DNA of 64,000 nucleotides from the NCBI RefSeq assembly GCF_000016605.1, contig NC_009440.1, positions 1 to 64,000 on the forward strand, given 5' to 3'. The notes under the pieces were generated by a model. That model did not search any database, was not told where the DNA came from, and worked only from the letters and a program-made list of their open reading frames with translations. A program made the position numbers and the translations under genes. This document shows, piece by piece, positions 54,355 to 62,830 of the stretch. Each line of letters starts with the position of its first letter. The first letter of the stretch is position 1. This stretch comes from Metallosphaera sedula DSM 5348. GTDB taxonomy: Archaea > Thermoproteota > Thermoprotei_A > Sulfolobales > Sulfolobaceae.

Positions 54355-55959
54355 TTATGGCACCGCTAGAAGCATGGATATAACAGATAAGATTACGAGA
54401 ACCAGGAGTACATTCCTATACTCCTCTCTCAACTCCCTCTCCACTAAAACGAAGGCCAGTTCTAAGACCACCACTATTGCAAACTCTATTTCTAGATACG
54501 CGAACGAAACGTAGCTCAAGGGATTTCCTTTAATAGATCCAAACTCCCCTAATAGGCCCACAATTGTCATGATCATTATGACGAGTAAGGATATAGCCTC
54601 TGGTTGTCTCCTTGATAACCTCCCCAGCAAGGATCGTATGGCCTTACCAACGTAACCTATGTTGGCCTGGATGTAATACGGGAAGGAAAGCAGTCCTACC
54701 ACTAGGCCAAGCAAGAACGCTAAACTAAACCCAAAAGACGATATTTCGAACCCAGGGATTCCCAGAAGCTTGAATGTTTCCCCCAGGTGCACCACAAACT
54801 CCTGTAGAAAGAGTCCCCACAACAACATGTTCATCAACCAAAGAAAAGACCTCCAAAAGCTAAGGTATTGAAACTCTAGATTGTACGTAACCTTAACGTA
54901 GACCTGGGTCCCCTTTGAATCGATTTCGGTTCTAAACTGCATATCTATGGCACTATTGGACTCGATTACCCCATTAACGGGTTCTGGGTTACCGAATAAG
55001 TCCAACTTGACGCCAGGGAAAAGTTCAACCTTCCTCTTATTCCAATTATCTAAACTCACCGTTTTTTCTTCGGGTCTCTCCTCCTCCAAACGGGTAAAGC
55101 TGATTTTTCCCAGATTACTAATCACCTTGTAACCTCTAGGCGGTATTATTACTATACCCTCCGTTATGTTCCCAAATAGCTGTATCTTTATCTCGAACCC
55201 TTTCTGGTCTCTCCTTATCTCATCATATCCCTTGAAGCTTATTATACGACACTCTCCAGGATTAAGTTCTCTCTCCAACTCAGCAATCACAGTGAACTCA
55301 ACCCTGTTCACATCTTCGCCTAATAGTTCCCTCAGTTGGCCATTTGTTAACAAGATGAGAGACTCACGGTTCTCCTCCACACGTAAACCTCTGACGTAAC
55401 TATCTAACTTGAAGTAGACATGTTTTACGGGAAAATCCGTGTTGTTACAGATTGTATATTCATGTTTTCTGAGGCCCCTCATGGAATCTTCATGCTTGAA
55501 GAATATTCTCGTTCTGGTGATGGAGAGATTGTCTACGATCTCCAGGCTATCAACTTGGATTTGAGACTGGGTAATCCTCATCTCACCGGACATGTTAAAG
55601 TATACGTATCTAGGTTTCCCTGACTCAGCCAGATAAATTGCGAGATTGAGGAGATCAATCACCTTTAGCTGAAACCCTTCTACCTGACCTTCTTCCTCCT
55701 TTGGTTCAGCGACGCTGGATAACACGGTGGAATTTATCCTAAGCCGGTTAAACTGAACAGAGAAGACTTTACCATCCTCTGCTATTGCCCTGACCTCTGC
55801 CTCTATCTTTGAGTCTCGTTCCCTCTTCACCGTTATTTCCAGTTTAGTCAAGATAATGTAGGATTCGTGAGATTCGCGATACCTCAATTTCAAATAAATT
55901 CTGTACGCAACTCTCTCTGAAATAGCACCTGTACTATCCTTTTCCATGGACATGAACAA
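54355..55959 (-). CDS. Large membrane protein of unknown function
   Basis: Protein of 534 residues, not recognised. No signal peptide. The first ~365 residues are soluble, beta-rich and charged, with repeated short strands and segments such as GECRIISFKGYDE and GIVIIPPRGYKVI. The last ~165 residues hold about five membrane helices (near 378-396, 410-430, 455-475, 490-508, 515-533). This soluble domain followed by a membrane block resembles some Sulfolobales lineage-specific proteins. TATA-like sequence in ACTTATTAAATTC upstream fits a start at ATG 55953 as well as 55959. It is isolated between tRNA genes, which suggests accessory DNA. Confidence 0.7.
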   Translation of the reverse strand: MFMSMEKDSTGAISERVAYRIYLKLRYRESHESYIILTKLEITVKRERDSKIEAEVRAIAEDGKVFSVQFNRLRINSTVLSSVAEPKEEEGQVEGFQLKVIDLLNLAIYLAESGKPRYVYFNMSGEMRITQSQIQVDSLEIVDNLSITRTRIFFKHEDSMRGLRKHEYTICNNTDFPVKHVYFKLDSYVRGLRVEENRESLILLTNGQLRELLGEDVNRVEFTVIAELERELNPGECRIISFKGYDEIRRDQKGFEIKIQLFGNITEGIVIIPPRGYKVISNLGKISFTRLEEERPEEKTVSLDNWNKRKVELFPGVKLDLFGNPEPVNGVIESNSAIDMQFRTEIDSKGTQVYVKVTYNLEFQYLSFWRSFLWLMNMLLWGLFLQEFVVHLGETFKLLGIPGFEISSFGFSLAFLLGLVVGLLSFPYYIQANIGYVGKAIRSLLGRLSRRQPEAISLLVIMIMTIVGLLGEFGSIKGNPLSYVSFAYLEIEFAIVVVLELAFVLVERELREEYRNVLLVLVILSVISMLLAVP

Positions 55960-56102
55960 TAAGAGAATTTAATAAGTTTCAACCATTCCCACGTTTATTT
56001 CTGTCGCTATCTCGTCGTTATGCTCTTGTCCAATTACTAGCAGTTCCAAAGATTATATCAGATAATTTTAAAACGTAAATAGATTAGTATAATCTTGGAA
56101 GG
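55960..56102. promoter_or_regulatory. Divergent upstream region
   Basis: AT-rich 143-bp spacer between the membrane-protein gene and the small ORF. A TATA-like TTTTAAAACG lies at about 56067-56076 on the plus strand, roughly 30 bases before the ATG at 56103, and ATTAAATTC-type sequence on the minus side. Confidence 0.4.
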
Positions 56103-56258
56103 ATGGTCGAAGTCAAGATAATCGGAAAGGATATATTTGAGACCATTAAGGAACTGGAGGAAGGGCCCAAGATGCCAGGATGGGCCGAATGGAGAGCGGT
56201 AGAAGCTAACGGGAAGGATAAAAGAAGATCTCAAAATCGGGCAAAGAGTCTATTCTAA
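56103..56258 (+). CDS. Small ORF of 51 codons, unknown
   Basis: Short reading frame MVEVKIIGKDIFETIKELEE..., charged, with codon use like neighbouring genes and a GGAAGG just before the ATG. It ends in a basic KDKRRSQNRAKSLF tail. The start looks like the beginning of a longer protein, so it may be a truncated gene or a genuine small protein. No family recognised. Low-to-moderate support. Confidence 0.45.
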   Translation: MVEVKIIGKDIFETIKELEEGPKMPGWAEWRAVEANGKDKRRSQNRAKSLF

Positions 56259-56541
56259 CCTTGAAAACCAAGCCTTTTGTTACGCTCAAGCTGTAAATGC
56301 CCTAAACTGTTTAGGAAAATAAGCCAGGAAAATTACTGAGACTTGGATTGGCCATGAAGGTGTAGGATAAGATATTTCATGTGTGTTAATCTTCTGGTTA
56401 AGCGCAGGCCATGCTAACTTTGTTTTGAACCCCAGTGTTTGTGACTAGGTCGATGCCTAGACCTGAGGCTTAACAGTCTGAATTAATCAGGAATTCGACT
56501 GATATCCTGGTCCGAAGAGATCAAACTTTTAAAATGAAAGG
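56259..56541. other. Non-coding stretch with inverted repeats
   Basis: No supported gene. A plus-strand frame around 56276-56320 reads FCYAQAVNALNCLGK before a stop, possibly a decayed gene fragment. Inverted repeats AGGTC-GATGCCTA-GACCT and GCCT-AGACCTG-AGGC overlap near 56449-56470. Confidence 0.35.
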
Positions 56542-56616
56542 CGCCGCAGCCGGGATTTGAACCCGGGTCAGGGGCTCGACAGGCCCCCATCCTAGACCGG
56601 GCTAGACTACTGCGGC
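56542..56616 (-). tRNA. tRNA-Asp (GTC)
   Basis: On the minus strand: acceptor GCCGCAG/CTGCGGC, anticodon stem GGGGC/GCCCC with loop CTGTCGA (anticodon GTC), T arm CCGGG-TTCAAAT-CCCGG, discriminator G. No intron. AT-rich ATTAATATTATTAC upstream on the minus strand is the likely promoter. Confidence 0.95.
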
Positions 56617-57004
56617 ATATTAATATTATTACATTCAATATTTAAAGTTATCTTTTCTTTTTCTTCGGCTATAAATGGGACTAAGTTCAACTGTTCTGAT
56701 GGTGTTATTAGAACTTTCTAAGAAAAATCTAAAGGCAAACCTCCAAATTTGCTAACTTTGATTGTAGAACCTTGATAGCTGTTAAATCGTGAAGCATTGG
56801 CTGGATGTTTGGTTATTGCTGAAGTTAGTGGGTAGCTTGATCCCACTGCCCACTCCACCAAAGTAACTGAGTGGTCCAAACGCGACGAGCCTTATTTACG
56901 TTCTAGAAATATCGCCAAAATGACAATGCCATCCGAGGATATATGCATATGTGTGGCAAGTCCACTTACTTTCGGCTAACCCTGTAGTATATAAACTAGA
57001 TATA
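56617..57004. other. Non-coding stretch before the six-cysteine protein gene
   Basis: About 390 bp without a supported gene. Contains AGTGGG/CCCACT hairpin near 56828-56849 and a perfect 10-bp palindrome ATATGCATAT at 56941-56950. Short minus-strand frames separated by stops (for example one ending GGLPLDFS near 56710) hint at a decayed gene, but nothing is identifiable. Confidence 0.35.
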
Positions 57005-57012
57005 CTTATATA
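57005..57012 (+). promoter_or_regulatory. TATA box of the 57034 gene
   Basis: CTTATATA begins 29 bases before ATG 57034, preceded by further AT-rich sequence; strong leaderless promoter. Confidence 0.7.
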
Positions 57013-57033
57013 ATCCTAAAACTATTGTTATCC

Positions 57034-58632
57034 ATGGAAACCCTTCAAAGAGAACAGTTAGTTCAGGCCGAGATAAACGGGGATTCTCAGGCCGTTTTGA
57101 CCCAAATGAGGGTGATCAATGAGCAACTCAATAACTTTGTTCAGAACGATAGGGTACTGGAATCGATCTCCTTTAACGCAATAGCCATGGTGCGGGTTGG
57201 GTCACCTTTCACGTATATCACCAACAACGATGAGGCCAACGAGGAGGCCAGATGTAACGGCAGAACCGAGGATAACATGAGGGATAGATTCAACGCGGGG
57301 GACAGGGAGTACATGAAGCTCGCCTTCGTTTCCATAGCCAGCGACGATGACATATCTGCGCAAATCGTGGGCAAGCCCGTCAAGGAAGCTCCCAAGCTCG
57401 TGTTCAGACAGGGCGTTATGGTAAAGCTCACGAATCCCTCAGGAAAGGAAATTATGGTATACGTGGGTGGAATCTCGCCAGAGTGGAGAGGGGATAGAGT
57501 CTCAACTTATCAGTACGGTGCAGAGAGGAGATTTAAGTTCAGTTCCGGGGTTAGGAATAGGATCTCGGGCGTGTTGGGCAGGTTCAACATTGGCGTGCTC
57601 TTTGGCGCAGAGAGGGCATCTCAGGTATTTGTGAATCCTCCCTCACCCAAGTCGTCAAGCTACTCCGCGTTCTTGCAGTCATATAGGAGAGATATACTGG
57701 AGGATAGCATCAAAAAAGGCCCTGGCCTATTTTACAAAACTCCAACTTCGCACGGAGGGTGTAATGCATGTACCTCTATAGCGTTATCTACTAGCTCTAA
57801 CTTTCCAGATCTTCTCCCGGCTTTCTCCACTCCCTTTGTCCCATTCATTGACCAGAGCTATTACTTGATCCCTGGCTATCCTGAGAACCCCATAGACGAG
57901 TATTACCTTGGGTCTCCCGTCTATGCTGGTAACTCCAACTGCGACACACCCACCATCGTAGGTTTCATCTCCTCCCTTGTACCCTTTTCCCAGGCCCTTC
58001 AGGCTTACGCCCAACTCCAGAACAGGTCAGTCCAGTCTAGTAATCAGCTAGAAAGTCAGCTGAACCAGTTCCTCTCATCCTCCTCGGTCGCATTCGTCTT
58101 CCCCCCACCAAGGAGCTGGAGCTACGACGACGTAATACAGTGGTCCTACTCCTTGGGCTACTCGCAGGACTACATATCCACGGCCGTCAATTTCGCGGTG
58201 GTGTTGGGAATTATCCTTTCCCAGTACCCTGAGGACGTCGTCGACGACCTCGAGAAAGAGCTGTATAGGCACGAGTTCAGTTGTTCCAACCAGGACCAAT
58301 GTTACTCTGAGATGAGCAAGATAACGCAGGATATCTACAACGTGCTCTCCCAGCAGGGTTCGGACAAGGAACTTGAGGCATTACGTGTATGTCACGCGGA
58401 GGCCACCACGCTCGACGAGACCTGTTACTGGAACTGTGTGGATAGGGTCTACGAGTCCCTCAAGCGTCTCCCGCTCTTTGAAAGGCTACACATATCACCT
58501 TCGCCCGAGGAGTTAAGGTGGGATGCGCAAACCCAATGCAAGGAGGCCTGCATCAAGTTTAACGAGAAGAGGTACCTCGAATGTCTGAAACAGATATATC
58601 CCTCCAGGGGCACTCACGTGACGCCCCAGTGA
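57034..58632 (+). CDS. Orphan protein with mirrored six-cysteine C-terminus
   Basis: About 532 residues, not recognised. No signal peptide or membrane helix. An N-terminal helical segment (1-50, Gln-rich) is followed by a beta-rich region, a Ser/Pro/Tyr-rich middle (about 205-365) with GGCNACTS, and a helical C-terminus. There the cysteines are arranged C-x10-C-x3-C (CHAEATTLDETCYWNC) and, about 30 residues later, C-x3-C-x10-C (CKEACIKFNEKRYLEC), a mirror pattern suggesting a disulfide-stapled helical pair. ATG 57034 fits the TATA box; TTG 57025 is in frame. Flanked by tRNA-Asp and tRNA-Leu. Confidence 0.75.
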   Translation: METLQREQLVQAEINGDSQAVLTQMRVINEQLNNFVQNDRVLESISFNAIAMVRVGSPFTYITNNDEANEEARCNGRTEDNMRDRFNAGDREYMKLAFVSIASDDDISAQIVGKPVKEAPKLVFRQGVMVKLTNPSGKEIMVYVGGISPEWRGDRVSTYQYGAERRFKFSSGVRNRISGVLGRFNIGVLFGAERASQVFVNPPSPKSSSYSAFLQSYRRDILEDSIKKGPGLFYKTPTSHGGCNACTSIALSTSSNFPDLLPAFSTPFVPFIDQSYYLIPGYPENPIDEYYLGSPVYAGNSNCDTPTIVGFISSLVPFSQALQAYAQLQNRSVQSSNQLESQLNQFLSSSSVAFVFPPPRSWSYDDVIQWSYSLGYSQDYISTAVNFAVVLGIILSQYPEDVVDDLEKELYRHEFSCSNQDQCYSEMSKITQDIYNVLSQQGSDKELEALRVCHAEATTLDETCYWNCVDRVYESLKRLPLFERLHISPSPEELRWDAQTQCKEACIKFNEKRYLECLKQIYPSRGTHVTPQ

Positions 58633-58768
58633 GGAAACCAAACATTCTTTCTCGATCTCGTGTTTCAAGATTCTCACGTTACGGTTATTGAAATCGTGTG
58701 ATACATGAGTCACCCACAAAACTCTCTATTTCTAGGGCCAGGTTCTCACAAGCTCATCCAAGATGAAG

Positions 58769-58865
58769 TGCGGGGGGCGGGATTTGGACCCGCGCAGGAC
58801 TGCTCCAGCGGATCACCTATGTGATCTTAAGTCCGCCCCCTTTGACCAGGCTCGGGCACCCCCGC
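58769..58865 (-). tRNA. tRNA-Leu (TAA), with intron
   Basis: On the minus strand: acceptor GCGGGGG/CCCCCGC, discriminator A, D arm CCC/GGG, anticodon stem GCGGA/TCCGC, anticodon TAA (58829-58827), long variable arm, T arm GCGGG-TCCAAAT-CCCGC. A 12-base intron at 58814-58825 lies at 37/38; loop CTTA pairs with intron TAGG as the central splice helix. Confidence 0.94.
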
Positions 58866-58946
58866 AGAAATAAACTTGATCCAGTTGCTTAAAGGTTTAT
58901 CCGAAAATTTAATTTATCACTGATACTCTCTGTTACCAGATTTACG

Positions 58947-59246
58947 ATGGTGAAGCATTCGAGAGGAAACAGGACAAGGAGCAGGAAACTTCTCAAGAAG
59001 TCACCTAGGGAAAGGGGAGCGGTTCCTTCTTTGGGTAGGCTAATGCTTGACCTGAAGGAAGGTGAAAGGGTAGTTATAAAGATAAACTCCTCCACCCATA
59101 GTGGGATGCCACACAGGAGATATCAGGGTAAGGTTGGAACCATTCTCGGGAAAAGGGGCAAGTCCTACGAAGTTAAGGTAAAGCTGGGAGATAAGGAAAA
59201 GATCCTCATAGTTAGGCCAGAACACCTGAATCAGATAAAGGCTTAA
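58947..59246 (+). CDS. rpl21e: 50S ribosomal protein L21e
   Basis: Protein of 99 residues. HSRGNRTRSRKLLKK, HSGMPHRRYQGKVGTILGKRG and YEVKVKLGDKEK are diagnostic of L21e. First gene of the rpl21e-rpo4-DUF655-ksgA operon conserved across archaea. Confidence 0.97.
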   Translation: MVKHSRGNRTRSRKLLKKSPRERGAVPSLGRLMLDLKEGERVVIKINSSTHSGMPHRRYQGKVGTILGKRGKSYEVKVKLGDKEKILIVRPEHLNQIKA

Positions 59247-59259
59247 AAGTGATTTTTCT

Positions 59260-59598
59260 ATGTCCTCTATCCAGATCATTGAGGAAGATTACGTTCCCTA
59301 CTCGGTGGCCAAGGAGATTCTAAAGGAGGCCATTGAGTCAGGATCTTCCTCCTCCATTCTACAGAAGACCTTCGAATACCTTAACTCTCTAGAGAAGTGC
59401 AGCGCTGAAAACGCGCGGAAACTCATGGAGGAGCTTAAGGGAATGATCTCCAAGAAGGAGGTTATGGCAATGATAAGCAGTCTTTGCCCCGACAACCCCG
59501 ATGGCCTTAGGGCTATCCTCACCCTAGAGGGTAAGACGTTTTCACAGGAGGAACTTGAAAAAATTCTAGATTTAATAAAAAGATACAGAAACAACTGA
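59260..59598 (+). CDS. rpoF: RNA polymerase subunit F (Rpo4)
   Basis: Protein of 112 residues resembling archaeal Rpo4/Rpb4, which forms the polymerase stalk with Rpo7. YVPYSVAKEILKEA, TFEYLNSLEKCSAENARKLM and LCPDNPDGLRAIL with the final SQEELEKILDLIKRY are typical. Located between rpl21e and the DUF655 gene as in other archaea. Confidence 0.95.
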   Translation: MSSIQIIEEDYVPYSVAKEILKEAIESGSSSSILQKTFEYLNSLEKCSAENARKLMEELKGMISKKEVMAMISSLCPDNPDGLRAILTLEGKTFSQEELEKILDLIKRYRNN

Positions 59599-59642
59599 TT
59601 GTCTTTAATATTCTAATTGCATATATCCTTATCTGTGGCACT

Positions 59643-60278
59643 ATGAGTAAGAGAGGGCCTAGGGAGCGCTACGTTTATGTGTTAGACCACCTTAGGGAAG
59701 GAAATCCGCTGGATAAGCACAAGTGGCATAAGAACAAGCCCCTGGTACAGGTCATAGGTGAGGATTACTTCATTCTAATGGAGGCTTTCCCGTTAACTGA
59801 ACAGATTCAGATAGAGGAGAGGATAGATAGGGATCAGGAACCCCCCGTACTCAAGGTCGATGTCCTCATTGATTACGAGGACCTTACCTCGCTTGCCAAG
59901 GATAATCTGGGAAAGATCCTGGAGAAGATAGTTACGGCAAAGGAGAGTCAATTTGTCAACTTCTTCAATAAGGCCGAGCCTCTAACCCTGAAACTTCATG
60001 CCCTTGAGCTTCTCCCAGACATAGGGAAGAAGACTCTGAGAACAATCCTGGAGGAGCGAAAACGCCTCCCCTTCTCCAGCTTTGCAGACATAGAGACGAG
60101 GGTGGGAATTAAGAACGTGAAGGAGATACTCGTGAAGAGGTTGCTCATAGAGATTAAGAGGGAGGACAAGTATTTCCTTTTCGTGTATCCAGGTGAGTCC
60201 GAAAGGGGGATTGAGGGAGAGAGGAAGCCTCAGGAGCAGAAATATATAGGCTACTTAGAAAGATTAAAGCAGGGATGA
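59643..60278 (+). CDS. DUF655 RNA-binding protein
   Basis: Protein of 211 residues of the archaeal DUF655 family (COG1491). The N-terminal ~110 residues form an OB-like domain (YVYVLDHLREGNP, VQVIGEDYFILME); the C-terminal half holds helix-hairpin-helix motifs (LELLPDIGKKTLRTILEER). Function unknown; conserved linkage with ksgA and rpo4 suggests a role in rRNA or ribosome assembly. Overlaps ksgA by 4 bp (ATGA). Confidence 0.9.
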   Translation: MSKRGPRERYVYVLDHLREGNPLDKHKWHKNKPLVQVIGEDYFILMEAFPLTEQIQIEERIDRDQEPPVLKVDVLIDYEDLTSLAKDNLGKILEKIVTAKESQFVNFFNKAEPLTLKLHALELLPDIGKKTLRTILEERKRLPFSSFADIETRVGIKNVKEILVKRLLIEIKREDKYFLFVYPGESERGIEGERKPQEQKYIGYLERLKQG

Positions 60279-60928
60279 ATTATTCACAGAATTTTCTGGT
60301 AGATCAAGAAATAATTTCTCGTATTGTGGGTTATGCTTCTGAATTGAGGCCCCTCATAGAGATAGGATGTGGGAAGGGGAATCTCTCCAGGTTTCTAAAC
60401 CCCGACGTCTGTATTGAGCTGGATTCTCGCCTACTTCCCTTTCTTTCCCAGTATAACCCTGTTCAGGGAGACGCTAGAAAGCTTCCAGTGTCCAGGGGAC
60501 AGATAGTTTCCTCGCTTCCATACTCCATAACCTCAGATTTTTTCGTCGAAGTTTCAAGGCTGGACTCATTCCCTAGGCTTCTCCTTGTTCTACAGGAGGA
60601 TTTCGTGAATAAGATACTGGATTACCCGACCTTTCTATCCTTTCTCCTGAATTATTATTACAGGATTAGCGAGCTCATGGTGATCCCGCCCAAGGCATTT
60701 AGGCCCGTACCCAAGGTTTTCTCATCCTTGGTTCTCCTCGAAAGGAGGAGGAATTACAACGAGATAGTGACTGAGATAATAAAATGTTTGAGCAGTTATA
60801 GAAACAAGACCTTGAAAAATGCCTCGCAACTGTGCGGTTTAAGCTCAACTGAAACTAGAAGGGTGAGGGACTTCAAGCCATGGATGGTTACAGAGTTATT
60901 GGGTTCGGTGGGTATAAGCTCTGCGTGA
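60275..60928 (+). CDS. ksgA: 16S rRNA adenine dimethyltransferase KsgA/Dim1, short variant
   Basis: About 217 residues, shorter than usual (~260-280). The SQNFLVD start, motif I EIGCGKGNLSRF and C-terminal PPKAFRPVPKVFSSLVLL identify KsgA/Dim1, which dimethylates two adjacent adenines in the 3' end of 16S rRNA. Motif IV, normally N-L/I-P-Y, reads SSLPYS with Ser for the catalytic-site Asn, and the substrate-recognition domain is reduced. Activity may be altered. Overlaps the next gene by 49 bp. Confidence 0.9.
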   Translation: MNYSQNFLVDQEIISRIVGYASELRPLIEIGCGKGNLSRFLNPDVCIELDSRLLPFLSQYNPVQGDARKLPVSRGQIVSSLPYSITSDFFVEVSRLDSFPRLLLVLQEDFVNKILDYPTFLSFLLNYYYRISELMVIPPKAFRPVPKVFSSLVLLERRRNYNEIVTEIIKCLSSYRNKTLKNASQLCGLSSTETRRVRDFKPWMVTELLGSVGISSA

Positions 60929-61479
60929 ATGAGGAGGTTTATGAGCCAGCGGAGGACTCTGAGATTCTAGCCTCTATTCTGGACGTAAAACCGGGAGAAA
61001 AAGTGATAGATGTGGGCTCAGGAAGCGGGATATTGGGGATAGTTGCAGGCAGGATGGGAGCCTCTGTCATCTCAATAGACGTGAACCCCTACGCCACAGA
61101 GGCGACCCTATGTTCCTCGAAGTTAAATCACGTGAATATTGAGGTGATAAATTGCGATTCGGTTACGTGTTTGAGGGGGTTCAGGGTTGATGCCTTGATA
61201 TTCAATCCGCCCTATCTACCCGTGGAGGAGACATCTAGCTGGATAGGATATAGCTGGTCCGGGGGAAAGGGAGGGACTGAGGTCCTCATAAGGGTAATGA
61301 GCGAAGTCAACGCAAGGAGTTACTATTTTGTGTACTCTAGCTTCACAGATGAGGAGGAGATAGACAGGTTCCTCAAGTCTCGTGGTTTAGAAATAAATAA
61401 AGTCAAAGAAAGGGTAATCGGGTTTGAGGTTCTCAAGGCGGTGAAGGTAGTTGCTAAGGGTTATACTGGTGGAGCCTGA
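60880..61479 (+). CDS. HemK-type glutamine N5-methyltransferase (Mtq2-like)
   Basis: About 199 residues. EPAEDSEILA near the start, motif I VIDVGSGSGILGI, and catalytic NPPYLP in IFNPPYLPVEE match archaeal HemK2/Mtq2, which methylate the GGQ glutamine of release factor aRF1. Begins inside ksgA; the C-terminus overlaps the TrmJ-like gene by 29 bp. Target inferred from family. Confidence 0.9.
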   Translation: MDGYRVIGFGGYKLCVNEEVYEPAEDSEILASILDVKPGEKVIDVGSGSGILGIVAGRMGASVISIDVNPYATEATLCSSKLNHVNIEVINCDSVTCLRGFRVDALIFNPPYLPVEETSSWIGYSWSGGKGGTEVLIRVMSEVNARSYYFVYSSFTDEEEIDRFLKSRGLEINKVKERVIGFEVLKAVKVVAKGYTGGA

Positions 61480-62146
61480 AGGGGAATATAACGTAGGATT
61501 TGTAGCGAGATTATGTAAGAACTTTGAAGTCGATCAACTATACATAGTTAATCCCAGGTGTGACCTCAACAAGGCCTTGGAGTTCTCGGCAAAGGGAAGA
61601 GATTTCATGGAGAAGGTAGTAGTTACCTCAACCCTGGAGGAGGCGCTGCGTGACTTGGATCTAAAGATATCCACATCTAGTATTGCCGATTCTAAGGGAG
61701 ATATGTTACGAAAGTCCATGCCTCCCTGGGAGATCGTCAAATTGATGGAAAATAGGAAGACAGGTTTAGTGTTTGGCAGGGAGAGCGTGGGCTTAACGAG
61801 GGAGGAGATATTAATGACAGATATCATGGTTCACATCCCAGCCAATAGAAGCTACCCAGTCCTCAATCTGTCTCATGCTGTTGGAATAGTTCTCTATGAG
61901 ATCTGGAAGTCCACCCATCTGCGTGGAGGCGAGACCGGTCCTGCTCCTTCCCAGGAGACATTGAGCCTAGTTGATAAGTACGTGAAGACCCTTTACGACG
62001 CGATCAAGAGGTCTAACGGAGATGAAGCAATGTATATTGCAACCAAGAGGTCACTACTGCGGGGCATTAGGGACGAGGAAGAGGGGAGAGCAGTGGTTAG
62101 GTTCCTTAGAAAGGTCTACATGAGAATGATCCATAGCAATGAATGA
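61451..62146 (+). CDS. trmJ: SPOUT RNA 2'-O-methyltransferase (TrmJ-like)
   Basis: About 231 residues starting at TTG 61451. SPOUT/TrmH fold with RVILVEPEGEYNVGFVARLCKNF, LVFGRESVGLTREEI and PVLNLSHAVGIVLYEIW, the three SpoU motifs. TrmJ methylates the ribose at position 32 of tRNAs; this assignment is by resemblance to archaeal TrmJ. C-terminal helical extension present. Third consecutive overlapping modification gene. Confidence 0.88.
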   Translation: MLRVILVEPEGEYNVGFVARLCKNFEVDQLYIVNPRCDLNKALEFSAKGRDFMEKVVVTSTLEEALRDLDLKISTSSIADSKGDMLRKSMPPWEIVKLMENRKTGLVFGRESVGLTREEILMTDIMVHIPANRSYPVLNLSHAVGIVLYEIWKSTHLRGGETGPAPSQETLSLVDKYVKTLYDAIKRSNGDEAMYIATKRSLLRGIRDEEEGRAVVRFLRKVYMRMIHSNE

Positions 62147-62179
62147 GTTTTTATACTCTTTACTAAAGATGTTTGTTCA

Positions 62180-62830
62180 ATGTCAGCTAGATCAGGTGCC
62201 AAGGGTAGTGCTGGTGCACTTAAAGATAAGTGGAAGATGAAGAAATGGTTCTCAATATATTCACCTAAGGTATTTGGAGAAGTATCCTTGGGTTCTACCC
62301 CAGCCTTTGACGTATCACAGACCATGGGCAGGAAAGTGGAGACTACGCTTTACGACCTGACAGGAGACTTCAGCACGGTATACGTTCACCTTTACTTTAA
62401 GGTTGTGAGGAATGAGGGAGAAAGGCTTTTCACTGAATTTGCTGGTCACGAACTCTCAAGGGATTATGTGAGGTCTTTGGTAAGGAGAAAGAGTTCCAAG
62501 ATTAACAAGGTGGTAGACATAACCACTAAGGATGGCTTCACACTTAGGGTTAAGACTTTGGCCTTAACGGCCTACAGGGTTCACAGGGAACAGGCTACTA
62601 CCATTAGGAAGATCATGGAGGATGTGGTTAAGAAGACGGCAGAGGGTAAGACCTTCGATGAATTCGTTCAGGAAATGATATTCGGGAATTTAGCAAATAA
62701 TATATTCAATGAGGCAAAGAAAATAGCTCCTCTTAGGAAGGCCGAGATAGAGAAGTCCAAGGTTCTCTTTGCACCCCTTATTAAGGAGGGTAAGCAAACC
62801 GTTGAAAGTAGTGCTCCTGGCAGCGGGTAA
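62180..62830 (+). CDS. rps3ae: 30S ribosomal protein S3Ae
   Basis: Protein of 216 residues. KDKWKMKKWFSIYSP, STVYVHLYFKV and FDEFVQEMIFGNLANNIF are diagnostic of eS1/S3Ae. The start SARSGAKGSAGALK is the usual basic leader. The next gene begins inside its 3' end. Confidence 0.96.
   Translation: MSARSGAKGSAGALKDKWKMKKWFSIYSPKVFGEVSLGSTPAFDVSQTMGRKVETTLYDLTGDFSTVYVHLYFKVVRNEGERLFTEFAGHELSRDYVRSLVRRKSSKINKVVDITTKDGFTLRVKTLALTAYRVHREQATTIRKIMEDVVKKTAEGKTFDEFVQEMIFGNLANNIFNEAKKIAPLRKAEIEKSKVLFAPLIKEGKQTVESSAPGSG

Noticed and set aside
56617-57004. Minus-strand fragments that might be a decayed TnpB
   Set aside because: The fragments are short, in different frames, and lack the zinc or RuvC motifs; similarity is too weak to claim.
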